64,000 bases of DNA, taken from NCBI GenBank assembly GCA_947458455.1, contig CANGYJ010000004.1, forward strand, positions 186,001-250,000, written 5' to 3'. Every line of letters begins with the position of its first letter. The first letter of the stretch is position 1. The DNA is from Verrucomicrobiaceae bacterium. Its GTDB lineage: Bacteria > Verrucomicrobiota > Verrucomicrobiia > Verrucomicrobiales > Verrucomicrobiaceae. Below are positions 20,302-27,575 of the stretch, one piece after another. The notes under the pieces were generated by a model, which was not told the origin of the DNA, searched no databases, and saw only the letters and a list, made by a program, of their open reading frames with translations. The position numbers and the translations under genes were made by a program.

Positions 20302-21171
20302 TCACGGCAGCAGCGACAGTGATTTAAGGAAGGCATCCGTTTTGGCAAGACACTCGTCGAAGAGCGGCTGGGTGCGCATGAGATAGCCGTGGTCGCCACC
20401 TTCGTGGATGACGAGTTCGCTGCGGTTGCCGGCTTTGAGCATCGCGTGGTGGAAGATTTGGGCGCCTTTGAAGGGCGTGGTGATGTCGGCGGTGCCGTGG
20501 AAGGTGATCGTGGGCGGCAGGCCGGGGCGGACGTTGTGCGCGGGCGAGAGCTCTTTCCAGCGCTCACCGATGCGGGCATGGCCGTAGCCTTCGGCGGAGG
20601 TGTCGATCACGGGGAAGAGCAAGACGAGAGCATTCGGCATGGGCGAGATGGTGAGATCATCGCCGTCTTCGTTCACATCAAACATGGCCGTTGAGGCGGC
20701 GAGGTGACCGCCTGCCGAGCCACCGCTGACGATGATCTTGCCGGGATCGATGCCGAGCTCGTCCGCATGTGCCCGCACATAGCGCATGGCGGAGCGCACA
20801 TCCTTCACGCAGTCGAAGACGGTCGTGTTCGACTTCGCGTTGGCCAGTCGATACTGCACGCTGATGCTCACGAGGCCGAGTTTCGCAAAATGATCGGCAA
20901 ACGCATACATGCGCTCCGGTCCCATGCCCGTCCAGCCGCCGCCGTGGATGGTGATGTAGCAAACACGCTTGTCCGAAGCCTTCCAACCCTCCGGCTGAAA
21001 TACATGCAGGCTCAATTCACGGTCAGCGATCTTCTTGTAAACGATCTTCCGCGTCGGCGTCAGCTTCGCCACAAGCTGCGCGACGTAGTCATTGGCCGTC
21101 TTGGGCTTTGGCGCGGGTGTTTGAGCCAAAACCGACGCGGCGACGGCGAGGAAAAGAATGGAGCGGAGCAT
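20302..21171 (-). CDS. Secreted alpha/beta hydrolase (BD-FAE / carboxylesterase type)
   Basis: 289 residues with a signal peptide (residues 1-16). The hormone-sensitive-lipase-like oxyanion motif ITIHGGGWTG and the nucleophile elbow SGGSAGGHLAA are present. The acid residue is probably in FHGTADITTPF and the histidine in GGDHGYLMR. This layout matches the bifunctional feruloyl/acetyl esterases and related lipases that planctomycetes and verrucomicrobia secrete for polysaccharide de-esterification. It converges with the SASA gene (50 bases between stops) and lies downstream of ilvA on the same strand. Confidence 0.9.
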   Translation of the reverse strand: MLRSILFLAVAASVLAQTPAPKPKTANDYVAQLVAKLTPTRKIVYKKIADRELSLHVFQPEGWKASDKRVCYITIHGGGWTGMGPERMYAFADHFAKLGLVSISVQYRLANAKSNTTVFDCVKDVRSAMRYVRAHADELGIDPGKIIVSGGSAGGHLAASTAMFDVNEDGDDLTISPMPNALVLLFPVIDTSAEGYGHARIGERWKELSPAHNVRPGLPPTITFHGTADITTPFKGAQIFHHAMLKAGNRSELVIHEGGDHGYLMRTQPLFDECLAKTDAFLKSLSLLP

Positions 21172-21203
21172 GCTGCTATGAACTCATCCGCACGCCAGTT
21201 CCT

Positions 21204-22766
21204 TCACGCAATCAAACGCGAAGCGGTCGCCTCATCGACGGCTTTGCACGAGCGGTAGCCTTCACCTTGCTCAGGCAGCTCAGAGAGGAAGGCATCGCGT
21301 TGACCCGCTTCTTGGAAGGTGAGGCCAATCAAGGCACGGCCGACGCGTTCGCCGGACTGGCGGTAGTTGAAGTAGCAGAGGCTGGCGTGGTCGCGGATGA
21401 GGCGGGAGAGGAAGTCGTGCAGCGCTCCGGGGCGTTCGTAGAAGTCGAGACGCAGGAAAAGCGGATGCGTGAGCAGATCGCCGCGCAGCGGGATGGCGCG
21501 GAAGGCCACATCGACGGCGCCGCTGAGGTCCTGCCACTTGAAACCGCCTGCATCGAGTCGAGCGGGCAGTTCGGCGAGTTTCTCAGCGCTTTCAGCCGTG
21601 ACGGTGAAGACGGGCCAGGCCTCGTCGCGATGATGCAGGCCGTATTGGAAGTCGGCGATGTTCAGGCCCTCGAAACAGGAGTCGAGCAGCGACAGCATCG
21701 CGCCGGGTCGCTCGGAGATGTTGATGCGCAATGTGCGTGACACCGTGCTGGCCGCGCCTTCGTTTTGCGCGATGAGGCCGAGCTGGAGGAAGTCGATGTT
21801 CGCGCCGGTGATGACGATGAGCACTTTTTTGCCCGCGAATGCGGCGCGTTCTTTGAGCACGGCAGCGAGTCCCATCGCGCCGCTGGGCTCTGAAATGCAG
21901 CGCAAGGTCTCCCACAGCACGCGGATGGCCGCGCTGACCTCCGCGTTGGTCACGGTGGCGATGCGGTTGAGCATCGTGCGGCAGATCTCAAAGGGTAGCG
22001 TGCCCGCTTTTCGCACGGCGGTGCCATCGCAGAAGATGTCGAGATCATGAAGCTCCACCGGATGGCCCGCTTCGAGGGCGGCTTTCATCGACGCCTGGCC
22101 GATGCCTTCCACGCCGATGATTTCGATGCTGGGCCAGTACGTTTTCAGCCAGTCCGCCGTGGCCGAGGCCATGCCACCGCCGCCGATTTGCAAAAACGCC
22201 GCGTCGAACGGTCCGTGGCCGGAAAGCACCACTTCGTCCGCCAACGTGCCCTGACCGGCCATCACCGCGAGATCGTCGTAAGCATGCACATAGACCGCGC
22301 CGCTGGCCTTTTCATGCTCGCGAGCCGCGAGCACCGCCTCGTCGTAGCTGTCGCCGCTGAGCACGATCTGCACGAAATCGCCGCCATGATGCCGCACGGC
22401 ATTTTGCTTCACCTTCGGCGTCGAACGCGGCATGTGGATGCGAGCGCGGATGCCGAGCGTTTTGGCCGCGAGCGCCACGCCCTGTGCGTGATTGCCCGCC
22501 GAGGCCGTCACCACGCCACGCTCGCGCTGCTCCGGCGTGAGCTGCGCCATGCGATTGCACGCGCCGCGCCATTTGTAGCTCTTCACGGGCGATAAATCCT
22601 CGCGCTTCACCCAGATCTCCGGCCCCGGCTCCTTGCCCGGCAAAACCAGCCGCTCCATCGGCGTCGCCTGCCCGAAGCGATACACACGCTCACGCGCATA
22701 CAGAATCTCCTGCCTCAATCGGCGGTCGAGCGGCAAATCATCGCGGTCCATGCGCAGTTCCTTCAT
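21204..22766 (-). CDS. ilvA: Threonine ammonia-lyase (threonine deaminase), biosynthetic type
   Basis: 520 residues. The PLP-dependent fold-type II catalytic domain (about 1-335) has SPVKSYKWRGA with the Schiff-base lysine, TASAGNHAQGVALAA and the phosphate-binding QIGGGGMASATADWL. Two C-terminal ACT-like modules follow (NISERPGAMLSLLDSCF and LDFYERPGALHDFLSRL). This matches the isoleucine-sensitive biosynthetic enzyme, which converts threonine to 2-oxobutanoate and ammonia as the first step of isoleucine synthesis. The start could also be the methionine five residues downstream. It is not surrounded by other branched-chain genes. Confidence 0.95.
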   Translation of the reverse strand: MKELRMDRDDLPLDRRLRQEILYARERVYRFGQATPMERLVLPGKEPGPEIWVKREDLSPVKSYKWRGACNRMAQLTPEQRERGVVTASAGNHAQGVALAAKTLGIRARIHMPRSTPKVKQNAVRHHGGDFVQIVLSGDSYDEAVLAAREHEKASGAVYVHAYDDLAVMAGQGTLADEVVLSGHGPFDAAFLQIGGGGMASATADWLKTYWPSIEIIGVEGIGQASMKAALEAGHPVELHDLDIFCDGTAVRKAGTLPFEICRTMLNRIATVTNAEVSAAIRVLWETLRCISEPSGAMGLAAVLKERAAFAGKKVLIVITGANIDFLQLGLIAQNEGAASTVSRTLRINISERPGAMLSLLDSCFEGLNIADFQYGLHHRDEAWPVFTVTAESAEKLAELPARLDAGGFKWQDLSGAVDVAFRAIPLRGDLLTHPLFLRLDFYERPGALHDFLSRLIRDHASLCYFNYRQSGERVGRALIGLTFQEAGQRDAFLSELPEQGEGYRSCKAVDEATASRLIA

Positions 22767-22806
22767 CAGCGAGATGGTAGGAACAAGGTGGAAGTGTGGT
22801 TCATGA

Positions 22807-22890
22807 AATGTGGTGCGGTCCTCTGGACTGCTTCAGATGAGTCCAGAGGACTCAACCACACTGACGCAGCCGAGACGGCTGCACCACATT
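22807..22890. repeat. REP-type composite palindrome, left flank of RAYT
   Basis: An 84-bp element with terminal inverted repeats AATGTGGT (22807-22814) and ACCACATT (22883-22890). Inside are two hairpins. The first is a perfect 12-bp stem (GTCCTCTGGACT at 22818 with AGTCCAGAGGAC at 22840). The second is a 7-bp stem (GCAGCCG/CGGCTGC at 22866-22882). The same modules recur at 23534-23650. The right end overlaps the TAA stop of the RAYT gene (22889-22891). Confidence 0.88.
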
Positions 22891-23518
22891 ATTCTGGCTC
22901 CCAGTGCGTGCAGGATTCAGGGGTGAGGTGCGCTTTGACGGGATTCTGGCGGATGTAGTCCTGAAAATGCCTCAACTGAGATTCGCTGCGGACGATGTGA
23001 TCAAAGGATTCCATCAGCCAGAAGGGATTCGGAGCTTGGGGCCAGTCTTTGAGGATTTCTTTGCTCGTGAAGCTCTTCCAGGAGTGCAGCAGCTTCTTCA
23101 ATTCATGACCCGGCAAGGGGCTGAAGAGCACATGGACGTGGTTTGGCATCACGACATAGTCGCCAAGCAGATAACGCTGGCCGTCGAAGAAGTGGAGAGC
23201 GTCACTGACGATCCGTCTTGCCTCCGTATCGACTAGAAAGCGAGACCCTTCGCTTTGATCAAGCCAATCCTGGACACGGCCCTCGAATCGCTGACCAAAC
23301 TCCTTCCAGGTGGAGTCATCCCAAGGCTTCGGATGCTCGGCAATCCAAGTGGCACGTTCAGTTTGCAGCGCTCGCAGCTTCTCCATCGGAATGCTGTCCG
23401 CCATGCGCCAGGTGACGAAGTAGGTGCAGCCTTGTTGTTCCCAGTGAGGCAGGAATACGCGGGATTTGTCCGTCTCAGCATCCGGATAGTAGGGCTTGAA
23501 GCTCGTGCGGAACGACAT
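22889..23518 (-). CDS. REP-associated tyrosine transposase (RAYT, Y1/HUH type)
   Basis: 209 residues from ATG 23518; the open frame extends upstream through the REP palindromes and that part is not protein-like. The HUH motif is visible in VVMPNHVHVLFSPL (H-x-H with a hydrophobic flank). The catalytic tyrosine is probably in FQDYIRQNPVKAHL, the usual Y-I-x-x-N-P context of RAYTs. TYFVTWRMADS near the N-terminus is the first conserved beta strand. RAYTs nick REP hairpins and are domesticated relatives of IS200/IS605 transposases. The enzyme appears intact. Confidence 0.92.
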   Translation of the reverse strand: MSFRTSFKPYYPDAETDKSRVFLPHWEQQGCTYFVTWRMADSIPMEKLRALQTERATWIAEHPKPWDDSTWKEFGQRFEGRVQDWLDQSEGSRFLVDTEARRIVSDALHFFDGQRYLLGDYVVMPNHVHVLFSPLPGHELKKLLHSWKSFTSKEILKDWPQAPNPFWLMESFDHIVRSESQLRHFQDYIRQNPVKAHLTPESCTHWEPE

Positions 23519-23533
23519 GGCGAGGATGTTTGG

Positions 23534-23650
23534 AATGTGGTGCAGTCCTCTGGACTGCGTTATTCTCCATGATGCGCCCAGAGGGCTCAACCACATTGTG
23601 GTGCAGCCGTCCCGGCTGCTTCTGATGAGTCCAGAGGACTCAACCACATT
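23534..23650. repeat. REP-type composite palindromes, right flank of RAYT
   Basis: A tandem of two units of the same family as 22807-22890. The first runs from AATGTGGT (23534) to ACCACATT (23597) around the arm GTCCTCTGGACT and a decayed partner arm (GCCCAGAGGGC-like). The second, 23598-23650, has the 7-bp GCAGCCG/CGGCTGC hairpin and the arm AGTCCAGAGGAC. It lies between the FAD oxidoreductase stop and the RAYT start. Its right end supplies bases of the oxidoreductase TAA stop (23649-23651). Confidence 0.86.
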
Positions 23651-25346
23651 ATTTCTGCCATTCCACCACTTGACCTTCTTCGACGAGCCTTGACCGCAGC
23701 TTGCCGTAATCGACCTCCTGCACGGCTCTCCCATCTTCCAAAGCCATCACGGCGGCTGTGGCAGCGCTTTGACTCGTGATCATGAACACCGGCTCCATGC
23801 GGATGCTGGCAAAGGCGGTGTGGCTGGCGCTCAAGGCGAAGGTGACGAGCAGATTTTCGCACTCGCTTTTCTTCGGCACGAGGGCGTCGTAGCTGATTTG
23901 ATACGGCCCGAAGCCGCCGCGACCTCCGGCGAGCTTGCCTTCGCGGATGACGAACCCGTCCTTCACGATGCGGCGGATCTCATGCGCGTCCGTGCCGTAG
24001 CTGCCGAGGCCGATGGACTTTGGCGCGATGGTTTTGCCGAAGGTATGATGCTCCGTGAGCACGAGATCGCTGACCATGCGCCGCGCCTCGCGGATGTAGA
24101 GCTGGTGTGGCCAGCCAGCGGTGTCGGGAAACTCGTCTTTGGGCAAACCGAAGCGCTGCATGTCCTTCCGCACCTTCTCCGGCACGCGTTTGTCCGTGGC
24201 GAGGAAGTGCAGCAGGCCGCGATGGTAGTTCTCGTGCTTCTTGGCGATCGTTTCGCGCTCCGCGTAGCTCGCATTCGGCCAGGCGTGCGAGGCGCCGGGC
24301 AGATTGCCGCCGAAGGTGGCGGTGTTGAAGTCCCATTTGTCGTTCGGCAGCGGATCATGCTTCGAGAACCAGCGCAGGTCCATGTCGTCGCCGTTTTGCA
24401 AACAGGCCTCGATGAAGCGGACGACAATTTCATAGGTCTTCGCATCGTAATCGGCGGGTGGCGTGATGGGCAGGCGATCCGCCGCTGTGGTGAGGCAAAG
24501 CCGGTAGCAGTAGGCCTGCACACCGGGCGCGGGATCGCCAGGCTTTCCGACGTCGTCGAGTTCGATGAGCGGCAGCACGCCGCTGTCGGGACAACCGAGC
24601 ACCACATACGGATCGAGCGGGAAATCGCGATCCCACACGCCTTGACCACCCTTGAGTCGTCCATTGCTTCCAGGTTGAGCGAACTCGCTGCGCGGCTTGT
24701 ACTTCGCGTCGTATTGGATGCCGTTGAGCGACTCGCCATATTTCGCATTGCCCTCGCGCATCAAAGTGAAGCTCACACCGGCTTTCGCCATGAGATCGCC
24801 TTCGTAAGTCGTGTCGATGAACATCTTCGCACGGATGACATCGCCGTTTTCGAGGGTGATGGAAGTGATGCGGGCACTCTTGCCCGCACCATTGCGGCCA
24901 GGAGTGGCCGCCTCACTTTTTGCCACCGAGGCCAGTTTGGCATCCCGGAGCACTTTCACACCCGCTTCCTTGACCATCTCCTCAAACACTCGCTCGGCTT
25001 GATGCGGCTCGATGGCATACGCGCCGCCTGTCGCAGGGCCACCGGTGCTTTTGAAGGGCTGATCCCACTCCAGCTTCTTCCCATACTTGCCGACGAGCCG
25101 CGTGAAATACTCCCTCGTGATGCCGCCGACGCTGCGCGGATCGCCAATGTCCACCGCGCTGAGTCCACCACTCGTCATGCCGCCGAGATGCTCGCCGGGT
25201 TCAGCGAGGATGACCGTCTTGCCCATGCGTGCGACCTGCACGGCGGCGCTGAGGCCGCCGGAGGTGCCGCCGAAGACACACACATCGGCTTCGTGAATGG
25301 CGGCGAAGGCTGAAGAGGTGAGAAGAAGGAAGAGCAGCGACTTCAT
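23649..25346 (-). CDS. Secreted FAD-dependent oxidoreductase (FAD_oxidored family)
   Basis: 565 residues from ATG 25346, which yields a signal peptide (LLFLLLTSSAFA). The dinucleotide-binding fold follows at once: ADVCVFGGTSGGLSAAVQVARMGKTVILAEP, then HLGGMTSGGLS. Other family blocks are MFIDTTYEGDLMAKAGV and the C-terminal GLGSYGTDAHEIRRIV and RMEPVFMITSQSAATAA. Proteins like this are abundant in Planctomycetes and Verrucomicrobia near sugar-degrading genes; the substrate is not known. The start overlaps the sialidase stop by four bases (ATGA), so the pair is one operon. The stop codon lies at the edge of a REP palindrome. Confidence 0.9.
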   Translation of the reverse strand: MKSLLFLLLTSSAFAAIHEADVCVFGGTSGGLSAAVQVARMGKTVILAEPGEHLGGMTSGGLSAVDIGDPRSVGGITREYFTRLVGKYGKKLEWDQPFKSTGGPATGGAYAIEPHQAERVFEEMVKEAGVKVLRDAKLASVAKSEAATPGRNGAGKSARITSITLENGDVIRAKMFIDTTYEGDLMAKAGVSFTLMREGNAKYGESLNGIQYDAKYKPRSEFAQPGSNGRLKGGQGVWDRDFPLDPYVVLGCPDSGVLPLIELDDVGKPGDPAPGVQAYCYRLCLTTAADRLPITPPADYDAKTYEIVVRFIEACLQNGDDMDLRWFSKHDPLPNDKWDFNTATFGGNLPGASHAWPNASYAERETIAKKHENYHRGLLHFLATDKRVPEKVRKDMQRFGLPKDEFPDTAGWPHQLYIREARRMVSDLVLTEHHTFGKTIAPKSIGLGSYGTDAHEIRRIVKDGFVIREGKLAGGRGGFGPYQISYDALVPKKSECENLLVTFALSASHTAFASIRMEPVFMITSQSAATAAVMALEDGRAVQEVDYGKLRSRLVEEGQVVEWQK

Positions 25347-26530
25347 GGTTGTTCGAGCCATTCGAGATTGAAACGGGCCACGGTCAAACCGGAGCCTGCG
25401 AAGCCCGGTTTGGTGCCGCGACCGTAGAAGCAAAGGATGGTGCCGCTTTGAGTCACGGCGATGTCCGAATACATGCTGGGGCCGTCTTCGAGGAGTTTGT
25501 TGACGGGCCATGTCAGACCTTCATCGCGGCTGATTTTGATGCTGACGTTTTTGCGGGCGCGGCTCTTGCCGGGCTCGGGTTTGCCTTCGCGACCTCCTTC
25601 GAGCTTGTGCGGATTCGAGAAGAGGATCAGGCGCTTGCCGCCGTGGTCATAGCGGACGATGCCGGCCATGCAAATCGGCTCCAGCAGGGCTTCGTCGAAC
25701 TTTGGCGTGCTCCAGTTTGTGGCACCATCCGGGCTGGTAGTGATGAGCCGACGGTGGGCCTTGGATTCACTGCGCACGTTGAGCATCACACGACCATCGT
25801 TGAGTTCGATGGCGACAGTTTCATTCGGATTGATCCACTCCTCGGTGCAGGGCACGGCGATGTCACCGGCCTTCCACGTCTTGCCCTGGTCATCGCTGTA
25901 AACGGTGGTGGTGACGCTGGGGCGGTGCGCATTGCCGCCTTCACCCGTGGAAAGCCACACAGGCACCACGAGGCGGCCGGTTTTGAGCTGGATGCTATGA
26001 TTCGGACCGGTGGCGAGCACCTTCCAGGCGTAGTCTTTTTTGAAAGCGTCGAAGGTGGAAGTGATCTCGACCGGTTTCGACCAGGAGAGGCCGTCGTCCT
26101 CGCTGCGCTGGTAAAAGGCCCGCTCATATTCGAGGCAGAAGAGCATGTGAACGGTGCCGTCGTTGCCCGCGATGAGCACCGGATTGTTGTAGGTGACCTG
26201 CGTGGTGTCCACATTCTTGAGGCGCAACGCGAAGGGGTTCTTCGGCTTCGGCCCCGGCACATCGGCGATGCTTTGCGGCTTGCTCCACGTTTTGCCATCA
26301 TCGGTGCTGCGGCGCAGCAGGATGCGGATGTCCGACCAATCACCGCCGCCCTTGCGTGCCTCACACCAGGCGAGCACGGTGCCTTTGGCCGTCACGACGA
26401 TGCCGGGGATGTGGTAGATGTTGAAAGCGGGATCATCACCCGTCTTGAAGAGCTCCTGTTTTTCGAGAAACGGCTCCACAGCCAGCAAGGTGGAGCTGAG
26501 GAAGAGGAGGGAAAGGAGAGCGTGCTTCAT
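25343..26530 (-). CDS. Secreted sialidase-like (BNR/Asp-box) glycosidase
   Basis: 395 residues with a signal peptide (residues 1-17). Five Asp-box turns mark the six-bladed propeller: STDDGKTW, SEDDGLSW, SDDQGKTW, SPDGATNW and SRDEGLTW. The family's N-terminal F/Y-R-I-P motif, whose arginine binds the sialic acid carboxylate, reads YHIPGIVVT here, with His at residue 40. Other segments are WSDIRILLRRS, NETVAIELNDGRVMLNVRSES and MAGIVRYDHGGKRLILFSNP. Because of the changed motif it may act on a different sugar than sialic acid. It is transcribed together with the FAD oxidoreductase. Confidence 0.88.
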   Translation of the reverse strand: MKHALLSLLFLSSTLLAVEPFLEKQELFKTGDDPAFNIYHIPGIVVTAKGTVLAWCEARKGGGDWSDIRILLRRSTDDGKTWSKPQSIADVPGPKPKNPFALRLKNVDTTQVTYNNPVLIAGNDGTVHMLFCLEYERAFYQRSEDDGLSWSKPVEITSTFDAFKKDYAWKVLATGPNHSIQLKTGRLVVPVWLSTGEGGNAHRPSVTTTVYSDDQGKTWKAGDIAVPCTEEWINPNETVAIELNDGRVMLNVRSESKAHRRLITTSPDGATNWSTPKFDEALLEPICMAGIVRYDHGGKRLILFSNPHKLEGGREGKPEPGKSRARKNVSIKISRDEGLTWPVNKLLEDGPSMYSDIAVTQSGTILCFYGRGTKPGFAGSGLTVARFNLEWLEQP

Positions 26531-26591
26531 GGTGGCGGAGAAGAACGCATGCCAGGGCGGATTCTCCGCGTGGATTTGCCTCAGTGAAGGT

Positions 26592-27407
26592 TCAAGCGGT
26601 CGGCTGTAGCGAGCTGCGCACCTCGTCGAGCAGGGCGGCATCCATCTCGGTGAGGTGACTGCGCTCGGGGAAGCGGCCTTCATTCACATCGGCGATGTAT
26701 TCGCGGAAAGCGGCGATGCGCTCGTTTTGCAGGCGGCGGTATTCCTCGGCAAAGTTGCGGTAGGCTTTGGAATGTCGAGGAAGGCGCTCATCGTAGTCAC
26801 CCAGGATGTCATCGGAGAAAAGGAACTGCGTGTCACAGCCGGTGCCGGAGCCGAGGGACATGAGAATCATCGTCGTCTGCTGGCAGAGCCAGGTGGCGAG
26901 ATTGTGCGGCACGATCTCGATCTCGGCGGCATAGGCACCGGCGTTTTCGAGGTCCTTCATCTTTTGGTAGATGGCCTTTGCCTCCGCGGCGGTCTTGCCG
27001 AGGCTGCGGTAGCCGGTCCAGGTGACATGGCGCGGTACCATGCCGATGTGGCCGACGACGGGGATGCCCTCGCGAGCCATCGCCTCGATGAGAAAGGGAC
27101 TGCCAGAGCAATACACCGAGCTGGCACCCAGCTCGAGGGCGCGGATGCCGGTGCGGATGGCCTCCTCCGGCGTGGCCATGCCATGCGGCGTGGAGCCGGA
27201 GAGCAAGCTCTGCGGCGCGGCGGCTACGAGCAATGGGAGGCGGGCCTGCGCCTCCGGCGTATCGAAAGGGCAGCTCATGAGATCCACGCCTGCTGCTTCC
27301 GCTGCGGCGGCCTCCTCGGGAGACTTCACATGGATGTGGGTGAGGCAGCGTTTGCCTTTGAGCTTACGGAGATCGTGAACGGTGTATTTTTTGCGTGGGC
27401 GAAGCAT
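26592..27407 (-). CDS. PanB-superfamily (ketopantoate hydroxymethyltransferase-like) protein, divergent
   Basis: 271 residues from ATG 27407, the length of PanB. The C-terminal half is clearly PanB-like: GIPVVGHIGMVPRHVTWTGYRSLGKTAAEA, then AGAYAAEIEIVPHNLA with the general-base glutamate context. The N-terminal half lacks the Mg-binding motifs of true PanB. The V-G-D-S-L-G segment becomes DLMSCPFDTPE, the D-M-P-F-G-S-Y segment becomes SLLSGSTPHGMA, and the K-x-E-G-G segment becomes VYCSGS. It is therefore probably a related phosphoenolpyruvate/pyruvate-fold enzyme with another substrate. It diverges from the ABC gene, 168 bases apart. Confidence 0.75.
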   Translation of the reverse strand: MLRPRKKYTVHDLRKLKGKRCLTHIHVKSPEEAAAAEAAGVDLMSCPFDTPEAQARLPLLVAAAPQSLLSGSTPHGMATPEEAIRTGIRALELGASSVYCSGSPFLIEAMAREGIPVVGHIGMVPRHVTWTGYRSLGKTAAEAKAIYQKMKDLENAGAYAAEIEIVPHNLATWLCQQTTMILMSLGSGTGCDTQFLFSDDILGDYDERLPRHSKAYRNFAEEYRRLQNERIAAFREYIADVNEGRFPERSHLTEMDAALLDEVRSSLQPTA

Positions 27408-27575
27408 GGAGAGAGGGGTTTGTAGGTCGTGATTTGCGGCTGGCAAGAACGGCCTTCATGTCTCAGCGTCTCGCCGGGAAGGAATCAGGCAATCGCTGAT
27501 TTGCATCCACCGCTCGGATGGCGGAAACATGCTTCACGCAAATCCTCCCCCGTCTCCGGGGCGAATCCGCTCCGC

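Larger units (their letters stand above)
22807..23650. mobile_element. REP-RAYT unit (REPtron-like)
   Basis: A RAYT transposase gene on the minus strand is flanked on both sides by copies of the same REP-type palindromes, the arrangement described for REP-associated tyrosine transposases and their own substrate repeats. No target-site duplication or IS-type ends beyond the palindromes were recognised. Both flanking palindromes also touch the stop codons of the genes that run into them (RAYT at 22889, FAD oxidoreductase at 23649). Confidence 0.8.

Noticed and set aside
22807..23651. REP palindromes as part of a CRISPR-like or IS-end structure
   Set aside because: Composite hairpins with RAYT neighbours fit the REP/RAYT model; no spacers or IS-type left and right ends.
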